Source: Rhizobium sp. C4 (GTDB lineage Bacteria > Pseudomonadota > Alphaproteobacteria > Rhizobiales > Rhizobiaceae). Taken from it: 64,000 nucleotides of DNA. The notes beneath the pieces were generated by a model. The model saw nothing but the letters and a program-made list of their open reading frames with translations, did no database searches and was not told the DNA's origin. Shown here piece after piece: positions 36,326-45,364 of this stretch (positions are counted from its first letter, which is position 1; each line of letters begins with the position of its first letter). Both the position numbers and the translations under genes were made by a program. The DNA is taken from contig NZ_JAJNCX010000003.1 in assembly GCF_021026315.1 (NCBI RefSeq), positions 310,001 through 374,000 of the forward strand. Direction: 5' to 3'.

Positions 36326-37564
36326 CTACGCGGCCTTGTGCCGCACATCCGGCAGGAAAATCGCCAGCAATCCGATCGCCGGCAGCATCGAGCAGACCTC
36401 GTAGACGAAGCCGATCGACGTATGGTCGGCCAGGACGCCGAGCAGTGCTGCACCGATACCGCCCATGCCGAAGGCAAATCCGAAGAAGAGACCTGCAATC
36501 GTACCCGGCTTGCCCGGAACGAGTTCCTGCGCATAGACGACGATGGCCGGGAAGGCCGACGCCAGGATGAAGCCGATCGGGATCGTCAGGATGACGGTCC
36601 AGGTCAGGTTCGCAAAGGGCAGGGCCAGCGTGAAGGGCAGCACGCCGAGGATCGAGAACCAGATGACCCGGCGGCGGCCGATGCGGTCGCCAATTGGGCC
36701 GCCGGCAATTGTGCCCGCGGCGACCGAGCCCAGATAGACGAAGAGCAGCAACTGCGCGGTCGAGGTCGAGATGCCGAACGTGTTCATCGTGTAGAAAGTG
36801 TAATAGCTCGACAGGCTCGCCATATAGAGAAACTTCGAGAAGATCAGCGCGCAGAGGATAACGATCGAGCGGATGAGCACGCTGCGGCTGACCGGCGATT
36901 CATGCGCGACGGCGGCCTTGCCCTTGGCTGAACGGCGCTCCTCGCGATACCAGAAGCCGACGCGCGTCAGGATCGCCATGCCGGCCAGCGCGAAAATGCC
37001 GAAATAGCTGATCGCATGCTGGCCGTAGGGCACGACGAGGAGCATGGCCAACAGCGGTCCGATGGCCGAGCCGAAATTGCCGCCCACCTGAAACAGCGAC
37101 TGCGCGAACCCATGCCGCCCGCCGGACGCCATGCGTGCGACGCGCGAGGATTCCGGGTGGAAAATCGATGAACCGACCCCGATGGCGGCAACGCCGATCA
37201 GCAGGTGGTGAAACGAGGTGGCAAAGGCCATCAGCAGGAGGCCGACCAGCGTACAGCCCATGCCAAAGGCAAGGCTGAAGGGCTTGGGATGCTTGTCGGT
37301 ATAAAAGCCGACGCCCGGCTGCAGGATCGAGGCCGTCAGCTGCCAGGTAAAGGTCAGGAGGCCGACATCCGAATAGGAAAGCTGGAACTTGTCCTTCAGG
37401 ATCGGATAGACAGAGGGTACGACCGACTGCATCAGGTCGTTCAGCATATGGGATACGCTGATCATGATGAGGATTGCCATGGCAGGGCCTGTGGCGGCCT
37501 TGGCCAGGCTGGCGGATGCAGTGGACGCTTGCGACGGCGTCGCGCTCTCGGTGACGGCGCTCAA
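36326..37564 (-). CDS. MFS transporter, fosmidomycin-resistance (Fsr) type
   Basis: About 412 residues and 12 membrane helices. The N-terminal ISVSHMLNDLMQSVVPSVYP and FHPESSRVARMASGGRHGFA are hallmarks of the Fsr branch of drug-efflux MFS proteins. The central loop is Lys/Arg-rich. TTG 37562-37564 with AAGGAAA upstream is the likely start; a further 18 codons are open. Substrate specificity is not proven by sequence. Confidence 0.88.
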   Translation of the reverse strand: MSAVTESATPSQASTASASLAKAATGPAMAILIMISVSHMLNDLMQSVVPSVYPILKDKFQLSYSDVGLLTFTWQLTASILQPGVGFYTDKHPKPFSLAFGMGCTLVGLLLMAFATSFHHLLIGVAAIGVGSSIFHPESSRVARMASGGRHGFAQSLFQVGGNFGSAIGPLLAMLLVVPYGQHAISYFGIFALAGMAILTRVGFWYREERRSAKGKAAVAHESPVSRSVLIRSIVILCALIFSKFLYMASLSSYYTFYTMNTFGISTSTAQLLLFVYLGSVAAGTIAGGPIGDRIGRRRVIWFSILGVLPFTLALPFANLTWTVILTIPIGFILASAFPAIVVYAQELVPGKPGTIAGLFFGFAFGMGGIGAALLGVLADHTSIGFVYEVCSMLPAIGLLAIFLPDVRHKAA

Positions 37565-37732
37565 CGGATGTTTCCTTCGGGATCGTTTATCGTCGGGCTC
37601 TCGTGCCCTTTTGAGCACTGACTATGCCTTGCTCTTGCAAATCCGCAAGGACGTTTGCTGCAGATTTGGTACGTCGGCCTTATCATGACAAAGAGTTAAT
37701 CGATTTTTGTCTCGAATGGTCTTGCGCCGATA

Positions 37733-38365
37733 TCAGTCGCCTGAGCCTTTGCTGCCGTCTTCTCCGGCCCAGCCCAGTTGAATATCGCTGACATGGGGGT
37801 TCAGTTTGGCAAGCTTGGCGTCCGAGGAGGGGATGCTTTTCTCACCCGAAAGCGCGGCGGGAACCTCCTTGCCCTCGGGCGGATTGAAGCGGATCGTGAC
37901 GATACAGCCGCCATCGAGCGCGGACAGCTTGCCGCCCTTGAGGTCGGTGATATAGCCGCCATAGTCCCAGTCGAAACCGCTGATCTCGAATTTCCCGCCA
38001 TTGGCCTTGATGACATCGGCAAGCGTCGAGCCGAGCGTCAGGCCTGCAATTGTCCAGTGCGTCGCGCCCGGGGCGGGGCCAACGGCCGAAAGCTTCGTCA
38101 TCTCGTCATCGAAGAAGGACACGAAGAGCTTGCGCGCCGGGTCCTTGGGGAAGATCGCCAAAGCCTTGGCGGTCGCACCTTCCGCGCCCGCCGTTTCTTC
38201 GATCGCCGTCTCACCCTTGTATCGCGCCTCGATCGTCTTCGCCGTATCGCCAGCCTTCACGATGCTGGTGCAGGTCAGCGCCTCCGTCGGCTTGGCGTCA
38301 CCCGCAGCATGGGCCGATGCAAGAGAAGCGGCGGCAAGAGGAAGAGCAAGCAGAATGCGGCGCAT
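37733..38365 (-). CDS. exported protein of unknown function
   Basis: 210 residues. A clear signal peptide ([20 protein letters not shown]) is followed by a globular domain with two Cys residues. The middle part (about 105-160) has [20 protein letters not shown], a pattern seen in small periplasmic beta-rich domains. I do not recognise the family. It is divergent from glyQ. Confidence 0.65.
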   Translation of the reverse strand: MRRILLALPLAAASLASAHAAGDAKPTEALTCTSIVKAGDTAKTIEARYKGETAIEETAGAEGATAKALAIFPKDPARKLFVSFFDDEMTKLSAVGPAPGATHWTIAGLTLGSTLADVIKANGGKFEISGFDWDYGGYITDLKGGKLSALDGGCIVTIRFNPPEGKEVPAALSGEKSIPSSDAKLAKLNPHVSDIQLGWAGEDGSKGSGD

Positions 38366-38527
38366 GTCGATCTCCGTAAACAATCGGGGCAAGTCTATCG
38401 CAGCCAATGGTGGATGCAACGCTGCTCTTATTCATGTGCACCCTCCATGCCCGGTCACATGCTTGACCCTGTCGGGAATAATATGCCAAACGACAGGCAC
38501 GATTTTACAAGGCTTACGGCTGATCAC

Positions 38528-39484
38528 ATGACCACGACCCTCGCTCCCCATATGGACCCGAAGCGCTCTTTCCAGGCGCTGATCCTGACCCTGCACAATT
38601 ATTGGGCCGACAAGGGCTGCGCCGTGCTGCAGCCCTATGACATGGAAGTGGGCGCCGGTACGTTCCATCCGGCAACGACGCTGCGCGCGCTCGGCCCGAA
38701 GCCGTGGAAGGCCGCTTACGTGCAGCCCTCGCGCCGCCCGTCTGACGGCCGCTATGGCGAGAACCCCAACCGTCTTCAGCACTATTACCAGTATCAGGTC
38801 ATCCTGAAGCCGAACCCGTCGAACCTGCAGGAGCTTTATCTCGGCTCGCTGGAGGCCATCGGCCTCGATCCGCTGGTCCACGATATCCGTTTCGTCGAGG
38901 ACGACTGGGAAAGCCCGACGCTTGGCGCCTGGGGGCTGGGCTGGGAATGCTGGTGCGACGGCATGGAAGTCTCGCAGTTCACCTACTTCCAGCAGGTCTG
39001 CGGCATCGAATGCGCGCCCGTCGCCGGCGAACTGACCTACGGCCTCGAACGCCTCGCCATGTATGTGCAGGGCGTCGACAATGTCTACGACCTGAACTTC
39101 AACGGCCGCGAAGGCGACGAGAAGATCAGCTATGGCGACGTCTTCCTTCAGGCCGAGCAGGAATATTCCCGCCATAACTTCGAATTCGCCGACACAGAAA
39201 TGCTGCACCGGCATTTCATCGACGCGGAAAAGGAATGCCAGGCGCTTCTCGCGGCCGGCGCGCCCGGAGACAACGATAACCTGCGCCTCCACAAATGCGT
39301 CTTCCCGGCCTATGACCAATGCATCAAGGCCTCCCACGTCTTCAACCTGCTCGACGCCCGCGGCGTGATTTCCGTCACCGAACGGCAGTCCTACATCCTG
39401 CGCGTCCGCACGCTGGCCAAGGCCTGCGGCGAGGCATTCCTGCTGACGGATGCCGGTGGCGTGAACTGGAAGGATGTGGCGTAA
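38528..39484 (+). CDS. glyQ: glycyl-tRNA synthetase alpha subunit
   Basis: 318 residues, catalytic class II subunit of the alpha2beta2 enzyme. [37 protein letters not shown] and [18 protein letters not shown] are invariant segments. The ATG at 38528 gives [15 protein letters not shown]; a second ATG nine codons later is possible. glyS lies about 5.9 kb downstream, with vapBC, lemA, aroA and DUF2207 genes between. Confidence 0.97.
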   Translation: MTTTLAPHMDPKRSFQALILTLHNYWADKGCAVLQPYDMEVGAGTFHPATTLRALGPKPWKAAYVQPSRRPSDGRYGENPNRLQHYYQYQVILKPNPSNLQELYLGSLEAIGLDPLVHDIRFVEDDWESPTLGAWGLGWECWCDGMEVSQFTYFQQVCGIECAPVAGELTYGLERLAMYVQGVDNVYDLNFNGREGDEKISYGDVFLQAEQEYSRHNFEFADTEMLHRHFIDAEKECQALLAAGAPGDNDNLRLHKCVFPAYDQCIKASHVFNLLDARGVISVTERQSYILRVRTLAKACGEAFLLTDAGGVNWKDVA

Positions 39485-39489
39485 GCCAC

Positions 39490-39552
39490 ATCTACGCCGC
39501 GCTTGGAAAAACCGGGCACTTGATCTACATTTGCCGTGAGGTTCATCTACAT
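39490..39552 (+). repeat. ATCTACAT direct repeats upstream of vapB, putative operator
   Basis: ATCTACAT occurs at 39523-39530 and 39545-39552, with a partial copy ATCTAC at 39490-39495. Spacings are 22 and 33 bases, whole helical turns, so the sites would face the same side of DNA. Their place just before vapB suits autoregulation by the antitoxin complex. Confidence 0.45.
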
Positions 39553-39560
39553 GGTGCATC

Positions 39561-39803
39561 ATGGCGATCAATGTGAACAATCCGGAAGCCGATCAACTGA
39601 CGCGGAAATTCGCGCAGGTTGAAGGTGTCAGCATTACAGATGCGATCGTCATCGCAATGAAGGAAGCGCTTGCGCGCCGAAGTGCGAACGAAACGCCATC
39701 GCAAACTGCGCGGCGCCTGCGAGAGCAATATGGCGTAACGTTGAACGAGCAGGCCAGACAACCGCTATCGCGCGAAACCTTCAATAGCCTCTGGGGTGAA
39801 TGA
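39561..39803 (+). CDS. vapB: VapB-type antitoxin
   Basis: 80 residues. Starts MAINVNNPEADQLTRKFAQV, matching the PSK_trans_fac/Rv0623-like antitoxin family: a ribbon-helix-helix-like N-terminus, then a flexible C-terminal tail that wraps the toxin. The stop overlaps the toxin start (ATGATG). Expected to neutralise VapC and repress the operon. Confidence 0.9.
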   Translation: MAINVNNPEADQLTRKFAQVEGVSITDAIVIAMKEALARRSANETPSQTARRLREQYGVTLNEQARQPLSRETFNSLWGE

Positions 39804-40204
39804 TGTTCGTCGATGCCTGCGCGATTATCGCGATTTTGTCCGATGAGCCCGAAGCAGATCGAATTTCAAAGGTTCTGAAGGAGGCTCGCTCTCCGATCAC
39901 GTCTCCGGTTGCCATCCTTGAGGTCGTGCTCGCGCTTTCAAGGCCCGACAAGTTCGGTTTGCCGATGTCTACCGTTGAATCCCTCGTCCTCGATTTTCTT
40001 TTGGAAAGAGGCATCGAGATCAAGGATATGCCACCCGCATATGAGACAACGAAGCTGGCGATCTCTGCTGCGGATCGTTATCGCGCGGGGCGTTACGGTT
40101 TGAATTTGGGTGACTGCTTGCACTATGCTTGCGCCCGGCATTATCGCGTCCCGATATTGGCGACAGCTGATGAGTTCAAGCAAACAGATCTCGAAACGGT
40201 CTAA
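39800..40204 (+). CDS. vapC: VapC-type PIN-domain toxin ribonuclease
   Basis: 134 residues. The PIN acidic residues are Asp5 in FVDACAIIAI, Glu in AILEVVLAL, Asp in LGDCLHYACA and Asp in ATADEF. Members cut tRNA or rRNA at specific sites when freed from VapB. The start is ATG 39800 or the adjacent ATG 39803. The pair is AT-richer than its neighbours and sits in the glyQ-lemA interval, which suggests acquisition. Confidence 0.92.
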   Translation: MMFVDACAIIAILSDEPEADRISKVLKEARSPITSPVAILEVVLALSRPDKFGLPMSTVESLVLDFLLERGIEIKDMPPAYETTKLAISAADRYRAGRYGLNLGDCLHYACARHYRVPILATADEFKQTDLETV

Positions 40205-40398
40205 CCCCGCTCGCCCCACTTCACGCCCATCTCCCAGACCGGCTTCAGCGTCGGATAGGTCCCAACATCGGTCTGCTTTGCGATCGTTCTCAGGCAACGG
40301 CGCGTGCCGGCGGGCTCGACCTTCTGCATCGCGACGGCATAGTCGATGAAGAGGACGAGGAGCGGGAGTGCTGCGCAGAGCCTGATGGCGGTTTTCAT
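40201..40398 (-). CDS. small putative secreted protein
   Basis: 65 residues. The N-terminus (MKTAIRLCAALPLLVLFIDY) is a signal peptide or membrane anchor. The rest has two Cys and ends PVWEMGVKWGERG. Its last codons overlap the end of vapC on the other strand by four bases. The family is unknown. Supported mainly by the signal sequence and codon pattern. Confidence 0.5.
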   Translation of the reverse strand: MKTAIRLCAALPLLVLFIDYAVAMQKVEPAGTRRCLRTIAKQTDVGTYPTLKPVWEMGVKWGERG

Positions 40399-40467
40399 GA
40401 TCGTTCCCCGGAACTGGTGTTCGTTGGGGACGATCTTCCGCCGATTGGCCGCGCCGCGCCGCTCCCT

Positions 40468-40502
40468 GGGTAACAGGGGAGGGCGCCTCCCGCCGTTTAC
40501 CC
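40468..40502. repeat. GC-rich hairpin upstream of lemA
   Basis: GGGTAA (40468-40473) and TTACCC (40497-40502) enclose a GGGGAGG/CCTCCC inner stem. It lies between the divergent small gene and lemA. There is no U tract. It could be a leader structure or a binding site. Confidence 0.4.
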
Positions 40503-40576
40503 TGCACTAAAATCCCGGATGACTTTGCCGCCGGCCAAGGCTAATCTCCCGGCAACAGTCGGGGAGAGGGAAACCC

Positions 40577-41125
40577 ATGTATGCATTGATCATTATCGTG
40601 GCGATCGCGGCCTATGCGGTCATCGTCTATAACGGCCTTGTGCGCTCGCGCCAGATGGCTGAGGAAGCGTGGTCCGGCATCGATGTACAGTTGAAGCGCC
40701 GCGCCGACCTGATCCCGAACCTCATCGAAACGGTGAAGGGCTATGCCAGCCACGAGAAGTCGACGCTGGAAGAGGTGGTCGAGCTGCGCAACAAGGCGCA
40801 GGCCGTGCCGCAGGGCGATGTCGCCGGCCGCGGGGTCGCCGAAGGCATGCTGAGCCAGGCTTTGGGCAAGGTGATTGCGCTCGCCGAAGCCTATCCGGAC
40901 CTCAAGGCCAACCAGAACTTCATCGAATTGCAGAAGTCGCTCGAAACCATTGAGGGCGAAGTGCAGATGGCGCGCCGCTATTACAATGGTGCGGCCCGCG
41001 AGCTGAACGTCAAGGTCGAAAGCGTTCCGTCCAACTTCGTCGCCAAGGCCTTCGGTTTTGTGAAGATGGCCTATTTCGAAATCACCAACGAGGCCGACAG
41101 GGCTGTTCCTCAGGTCAAGTTCTGA
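40577..41125 (+). CDS. lemA: LemA family protein
   Basis: 182 residues. An N-terminal membrane helix (2-20) is followed by the LemA helical bundle: YNGLVRSRQMAEEAWSGIDV, QLKRRADLIPNLIETVKGYA and ANQNFIELQKSLETIEGEVQ. Membrane-anchored, biochemical role unknown. GAGAGGGAAACCC precedes the ATG. In many genomes LemA is encoded next to a DUF2207 protein; here an aroA-type gene separates them. Confidence 0.93.
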   Translation: MYALIIIVAIAAYAVIVYNGLVRSRQMAEEAWSGIDVQLKRRADLIPNLIETVKGYASHEKSTLEEVVELRNKAQAVPQGDVAGRGVAEGMLSQALGKVIALAEAYPDLKANQNFIELQKSLETIEGEVQMARRYYNGAARELNVKVESVPSNFVAKAFGFVKMAYFEITNEADRAVPQVKF

Positions 41126-41167
41126 TAAAGGGCGGGGGAGATTTTCTTCCGCCGAGACCCTTAAGAC

Positions 41168-42430
41168 ATGAACAAAGATACGCTCACCGTCATCCCGCCG
41201 GCCCATGCGCTGACTGGCCGCGTGATGCCGCCCGGCTCCAAGTCGATCACCAATCGCGCGCTGCTGCTCGCCGGCCTCGCCAGGGGTACGAGCCGGCTGA
41301 CCGGCGCGCTGAAAAGCGACGACACGCTCTATATGGCAGAGGCCCTGCGTGCCATGGGCGTGACGGTCGAGGAGCCGGACGCCACGACCTTCGTCGTCAC
41401 CAGCTCCGGCACGTTCAACCCGCCGGAAAAGCCGCTCTTCCTCGGCAATGCCGGCACGGCCACGCGCTTTCTCACCGCTGCGGTCGCCATGTTCGATGGC
41501 CGCTTCGTCGTCGATGGCGACGAGCATATGCGCAAGCGCCCCATCGCCCCGCTGGTCGCCTCGCTCGCTTCTCTCGGCGTTGAGATCGAGGCGTCCACCG
41601 GCTGCCCGCCCGTTACGGTGGACGCCAAGGGCGGCTTCACCGCCAATCGCGTCGTCATCGATGCAGGACTCTCCTCGCAATATGTCTCGGCGCTGCTGAT
41701 GGCGGCAGCCTGCGGGCGCGAGCCCTTCACTGTCGAGCTGGCCGGCTCCGCCATCGGTGCGCGTGGCTATATTACCTTGACGACGGCCTGCATGACCGCC
41801 TTCGGCGCTGACGTGCGCGAGGAGGGCAATGCCCGCTGGGTCATCGCGCCGACCGGCTACCGCGCTGCCGATTATCTCATCGAGCCTGACGCTTCGGCTG
41901 CCACCTATCTCTGGGGAGCCGAAGTGCTGACCAGGGGCAAGATCAACCTCGGCGTCGCCGCGACCGAATTTTCCCAGCCCGATGCCCGTTCCTACGACAT
42001 GATCGCCGCTTTCCCTCACATGCCCGCCGAGATCGACGGCAGCCAGATGCAGGATGCCATCCCCACGCTCGCCGTGCTCGCGGCGTACAATGAAACGCCC
42101 GTGCGCTTCACCGGCATCGAGAACCTGCGCGTCAAGGAATGCGACCGCATCCGCGCACTTTCGCTCGGCCTCAACAATATCCGCGCCGGCCTTGCCCGCG
42201 AGGAGGGCGATGATCTGATCGTCACCGGCGATCCGGCGCTTGCCGGCCAGACGGTTTCGGCGCTGATCGACACCTTCGCCGATCACCGCATCGCCATGAG
42301 CTTCGCGCTGGCTGGTCTGAAAACATCCGGCATCGCCATCGAAAACCCGTCCTGCGTCGCCAAGACCTATCCGAACTATTGGGACGCGCTCGGCTCGCTC
42401 GGCGTGACGTTTGAACGCAAGGCGGGATAG
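41168..42430 (+). CDS. aroA: 3-phosphoshikimate 1-carboxyvinyltransferase (EPSP synthase), class I-like
   Basis: 420 residues. Joins shikimate 3-phosphate and PEP. Seen: PPGSKSITNRALLLAGLARG (20-39), LFLGNAGTATRFL (90-102), EIDGSQMQDAIPTL, RVKECDRI and DHRIAMSFALAG. The glycine loop aligns with Escherichia coli numbering so that Pro101 is Phe and Met99 is Thr. The PGSKS...LGNAGTA pattern is class I. Rhizobial housekeeping EPSP synthase is class II (CP4-like), so this may be a second copy; that cannot be tested here. It lies 42 bases after lemA and 20 before the DUF2207 gene. Confidence 0.92.
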   Translation: MNKDTLTVIPPAHALTGRVMPPGSKSITNRALLLAGLARGTSRLTGALKSDDTLYMAEALRAMGVTVEEPDATTFVVTSSGTFNPPEKPLFLGNAGTATRFLTAAVAMFDGRFVVDGDEHMRKRPIAPLVASLASLGVEIEASTGCPPVTVDAKGGFTANRVVIDAGLSSQYVSALLMAAACGREPFTVELAGSAIGARGYITLTTACMTAFGADVREEGNARWVIAPTGYRAADYLIEPDASAATYLWGAEVLTRGKINLGVAATEFSQPDARSYDMIAAFPHMPAEIDGSQMQDAIPTLAVLAAYNETPVRFTGIENLRVKECDRIRALSLGLNNIRAGLAREEGDDLIVTGDPALAGQTVSALIDTFADHRIAMSFALAGLKTSGIAIENPSCVAKTYPNYWDALGSLGVTFERKAG

Positions 42431-42450
42431 TCCGCAACAGGGGGAACGGC

Positions 42451-44373
42451 ATGCAACGGTTCAAGGCGAAGATCTGCGCGGTCGCAGCATTTTTGATCCT
42501 GTCATGCCTCCCCGCCAGCGCTGCCGAGGTCATCCGCAATTTCCACGCTGATGTGGCGCTGGCCAAAAGCGGCCTCGTCACCGTGACCGAGCGGATTGAG
42601 GTGAATGCCGAAGGCCATGACGTCAAGCATGGCATCTTCCGCGATTTCCCGCTCACCTTCCGCAAGGAAGACGGCGCGATCGGCGAGGTGGATTTCTCGT
42701 TGAAGGCCGTGCGCCGCGATGGCCGGGACGAGCCCTACAAGACCGAATATATCGACAACGGCATCCGCATTTATGCCGGTGACGCCGACACATATGTCAG
42801 CTCCGGTCCACATGTTTATGAAATCGTCTACGAGACGAACCGGCAGGTCCGCTACGGGCCGGATGCCGATCTCTTCGCCTGGAACATCACCGGCAATTTC
42901 TGGAAATTCCCGATCCTGCGCGCCGATGCAGACATTCACCTTCCCGACGGGGTGCGGCCGACAAGCCTCAAGGTCTATACCGGCGAGGCGGGGGCAACCG
43001 GCAGCGACGCGACGATCCGCGACAATGGCCCGACCGTCAATGTACAGGCCACACGCAGCCTCAAGCCGAAAGATGGCATGACCGCCTGGATCACACTGCC
43101 GAAAGGCGCCATCGATGCGCCGACTGGAGCCCAGCAACGCTGGTGGTGGATCAAGGATCACCGCAATGCCTTCATTGCGCTCATTGGCCTGGTGCTCGTC
43201 TGGGCCTGGTATGGCTGGTCGTGGGCAAAGGTCGGGCGCGATCCGCCGCGCGGCATCATCGTGCCGCGCTGGGATGCGCCGGACGGCATTTCGCCGGCGC
43301 TGGTCAACTATATCGACAACAAGGGTTTCGGCGATGGCGGCTGGAAGGCGTTTTCGGCAGCAGCGCTGAACCTGGCCGTCAACGGCCGGCTGAAGCTTGA
43401 AGACCTGAAGACGTCGATCATCCTCACGGATACGAAGAGCGGCGGCCCGGAGAAACTGCCGCCCGGCGAAGGGGCCATCATGGCGCGCGTCGTTTCTGCC
43501 GGCGGGACGCTCAGGCTCGACAAGTCCAATGGCACCGCCGTGCAGGCGGCGGGTTCTGCCTTTGTCGGCGCGATCACCAAGGAAAATCGCGGCAAATATT
43601 ACAATGCCAATGTCGGCTATGTGATCCTCGGCGTCATTCTTTCCGTCGTCACCTTCGTCGCGCTGATCGCCTTCGGTCGGTTCTCGTCCGACGACATCGC
43701 CCTGCTTGTCGTTCCGCTCATTCTTGCCGTTGTGCTCGGCGTCTTTGCCGGCGTGCTCGGCAAGGGCTTCCAGCCGGGCGTCTCGGTGGCGCGCAAGATT
43801 TTCTATATCGTGGTTCTCGGGTTCCTTGGCCTCATGGCCTTCACAGCCCTCGGCTCGCTGGTCTCGTTGATGTTCGAGGAGCTGCTCTCGCATGGCGAAC
43901 TCCCCGTTATCGTCGGCCTCGGCGGCATCATCATTGCCAACATCCTCGCTTTCTTCATCATGGGCGCACCGACGGCGCTTGGCGCCAAGATGATGGATGG
44001 CATAGACGGGCTCCGCCAATATCTGACGCTGGCCGAAAAGGACCGGATGAACATGGCGGGCGCCCCGCAAATGTCGCCGCAGCATTTCGAAAAGCTTCTG
44101 CCCTATGCCGTGGCGCTCGGCGTCGAAAAGCCCTGGACGGAGACCTTCGACAAGTGGCTGGCTGCGGCCCAGATGGATGACTATCACCCCGGCTGGTATT
44201 CAGGCTCCAATTATGGTGGCTTTGCCGGCTCGGTCGGCGGCTTCTCGCATTCCATGGCGTCCACCATCCAGTCGACGCTGCCGGCGCCAGCACCCTCCAG
44301 TTCCTCCGGCGGCTCCAGTGGTGGCGGCTCGTCGGGCGGCGGGGGAGGCGGCGGTGGTGGCGGTGGCTGGTAA
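42451..44373 (+). CDS. DUF2207 membrane protein
   Basis: 640 residues. A signal peptide (1-24) is followed by a periplasmic beta domain (about 25-225) with the DUF2207 pattern GIFRDFPLTF. Membrane helices lie near 241-259, 390-410, 415-435, 450-475 and 480-505, with a cytosolic segment between the first and second. The C-terminal tail is Ser/Gly-rich and ends in a run of Gly then Trp. The DUF2207 and LemA families are often paired. GGGGGA precedes the ATG. Function unknown. Confidence 0.88.
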   Translation: MQRFKAKICAVAAFLILSCLPASAAEVIRNFHADVALAKSGLVTVTERIEVNAEGHDVKHGIFRDFPLTFRKEDGAIGEVDFSLKAVRRDGRDEPYKTEYIDNGIRIYAGDADTYVSSGPHVYEIVYETNRQVRYGPDADLFAWNITGNFWKFPILRADADIHLPDGVRPTSLKVYTGEAGATGSDATIRDNGPTVNVQATRSLKPKDGMTAWITLPKGAIDAPTGAQQRWWWIKDHRNAFIALIGLVLVWAWYGWSWAKVGRDPPRGIIVPRWDAPDGISPALVNYIDNKGFGDGGWKAFSAAALNLAVNGRLKLEDLKTSIILTDTKSGGPEKLPPGEGAIMARVVSAGGTLRLDKSNGTAVQAAGSAFVGAITKENRGKYYNANVGYVILGVILSVVTFVALIAFGRFSSDDIALLVVPLILAVVLGVFAGVLGKGFQPGVSVARKIFYIVVLGFLGLMAFTALGSLVSLMFEELLSHGELPVIVGLGGIIIANILAFFIMGAPTALGAKMMDGIDGLRQYLTLAEKDRMNMAGAPQMSPQHFEKLLPYAVALGVEKPWTETFDKWLAAAQMDDYHPGWYSGSNYGGFAGSVGGFSHSMASTIQSTLPAPAPSSSSGGSSGGGSSGGGGGGGGGGGW

Positions 44374-44402
44374 AGCCCAAGGCATCACGCGGACATGAAA
44401 AA

Positions 44403-44432
44403 CCCGCCGCTCCAGGGGTCGAAGGCGGCGGG
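44403..44432 (-). terminator. hairpin terminator of the downstream minus-strand gene
   Basis: CCCGCCGC and GCGGCGGG form an 8-bp stem with a 14-base loop. The adjacent A run (GAAAAA) gives a U tract when read on the minus strand. It separates the convergent DUF2207 gene and the secreted protein gene. Confidence 0.75.
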
Positions 44433-44459
44433 CAAGGGTCATTCAAAATAATGCCTGCT

Positions 44460-45137
44460 TTACTGCACGGTCTTCTTCGTGGCCGGTGCAGTGGTTCCGG
44501 TTGCCTTCTTGGCAGGGCCGGCAGCGGCGATTTCCTTCGCCAGACCAGCGGCACCACCCGGATGCGCGGCAATTGCCTTCGCAAGCGCGGGGTCGTTCTT
44601 GGCGAGCTTCGCATCGACCGCGGCGATCGTCGTCGCATCAAGCGGCTTGTTGGCGGCCTTTTCCAGCGCGGCATGGACGTCGGCCGCCGTCTTGGCATTC
44701 GCGCCACCGGCAAGGTAGGAGTTCAGCGCATCGGCATAGCCATGCGTGACAAGCCCGATTTCCGAATTCGGAGCCGCCTTCTGCAGCGCCTCGGGCGAGG
44801 CATGCAGGAATCCGTTCAGCTTGCCGAGATCGGACGCGCCGCTCTTGTTCGCGGACTTGTCCTTGCTCATGTCATGGCTCTTGTCGGAGCCCGTGTCGGA
44901 GTGTTTCGTGGTCTTGTCCATCGTTGTCGCGGCGCCCGGTGTCGCAGAGTTGCCGGACTTGCCACCGCCATTGTCGCTGGCCGAATGGCTGGCGCTGTTG
45001 CCGCCGGCGTTACCGCCACTGTTGCCATCGCCGTTTCCGCCGCCATTGCCGTTGCCGGCCGCGAATGCAGGGGCCGCAACCATGCTGCCGACGATGAGGG
45101 CTACCGCAGATATGCGGGAAAATTTGTTCGTGTGCAT
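44460..45137 (-). CDS. secreted low-complexity protein
   Basis: 225 residues. A signal peptide (1-26, ends APAFA) is followed by a Gly/Asn/Ser/Asp-rich region (27-105) with GNGNGGGNGDGN repeats. A helical Ala-rich C-terminal part (about 105-210) includes KLNGFLHASPEALQKAAPNS, then a Thr/Lys/Ala tail. No known domain is recognised. It is probably an exported, disordered protein. Divergent from glyS. Confidence 0.75.
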   Translation of the reverse strand: MHTNKFSRISAVALIVGSMVAAPAFAAGNGNGGGNGDGNSGGNAGGNSASHSASDNGGGKSGNSATPGAATTMDKTTKHSDTGSDKSHDMSKDKSANKSGASDLGKLNGFLHASPEALQKAAPNSEIGLVTHGYADALNSYLAGGANAKTAADVHAALEKAANKPLDATTIAAVDAKLAKNDPALAKAIAAHPGGAAGLAKEIAAAGPAKKATGTTAPATKKTVQ

Positions 45138-45364
45138 CTGATCTCCTTCCGGCCAACCGTTCGCGGCGACCTATATTCCTGAGCACTGACGAAACCGAAT
45201 GTGAAATCCGCTCATGTCCGAATTGCGGTTCGAAAGCGAAATCTTCGGGGCCATTCGCGGGCAGGCCTCTGCCGATTTTGGCCGCTTTGGTGATGACAAG
45301 GCGGCCACGGCTTGCTAAGTCCCGCGCACTGAAAAACAACCTTTAAAGATTGTGCGCCAAGACC

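Noticed and set aside
38366-38527. T-box-like leader before glyQ
   Set aside because: No specifier hairpin, T-box sequence or terminator; T-boxes are not expected in alphaproteobacteria.
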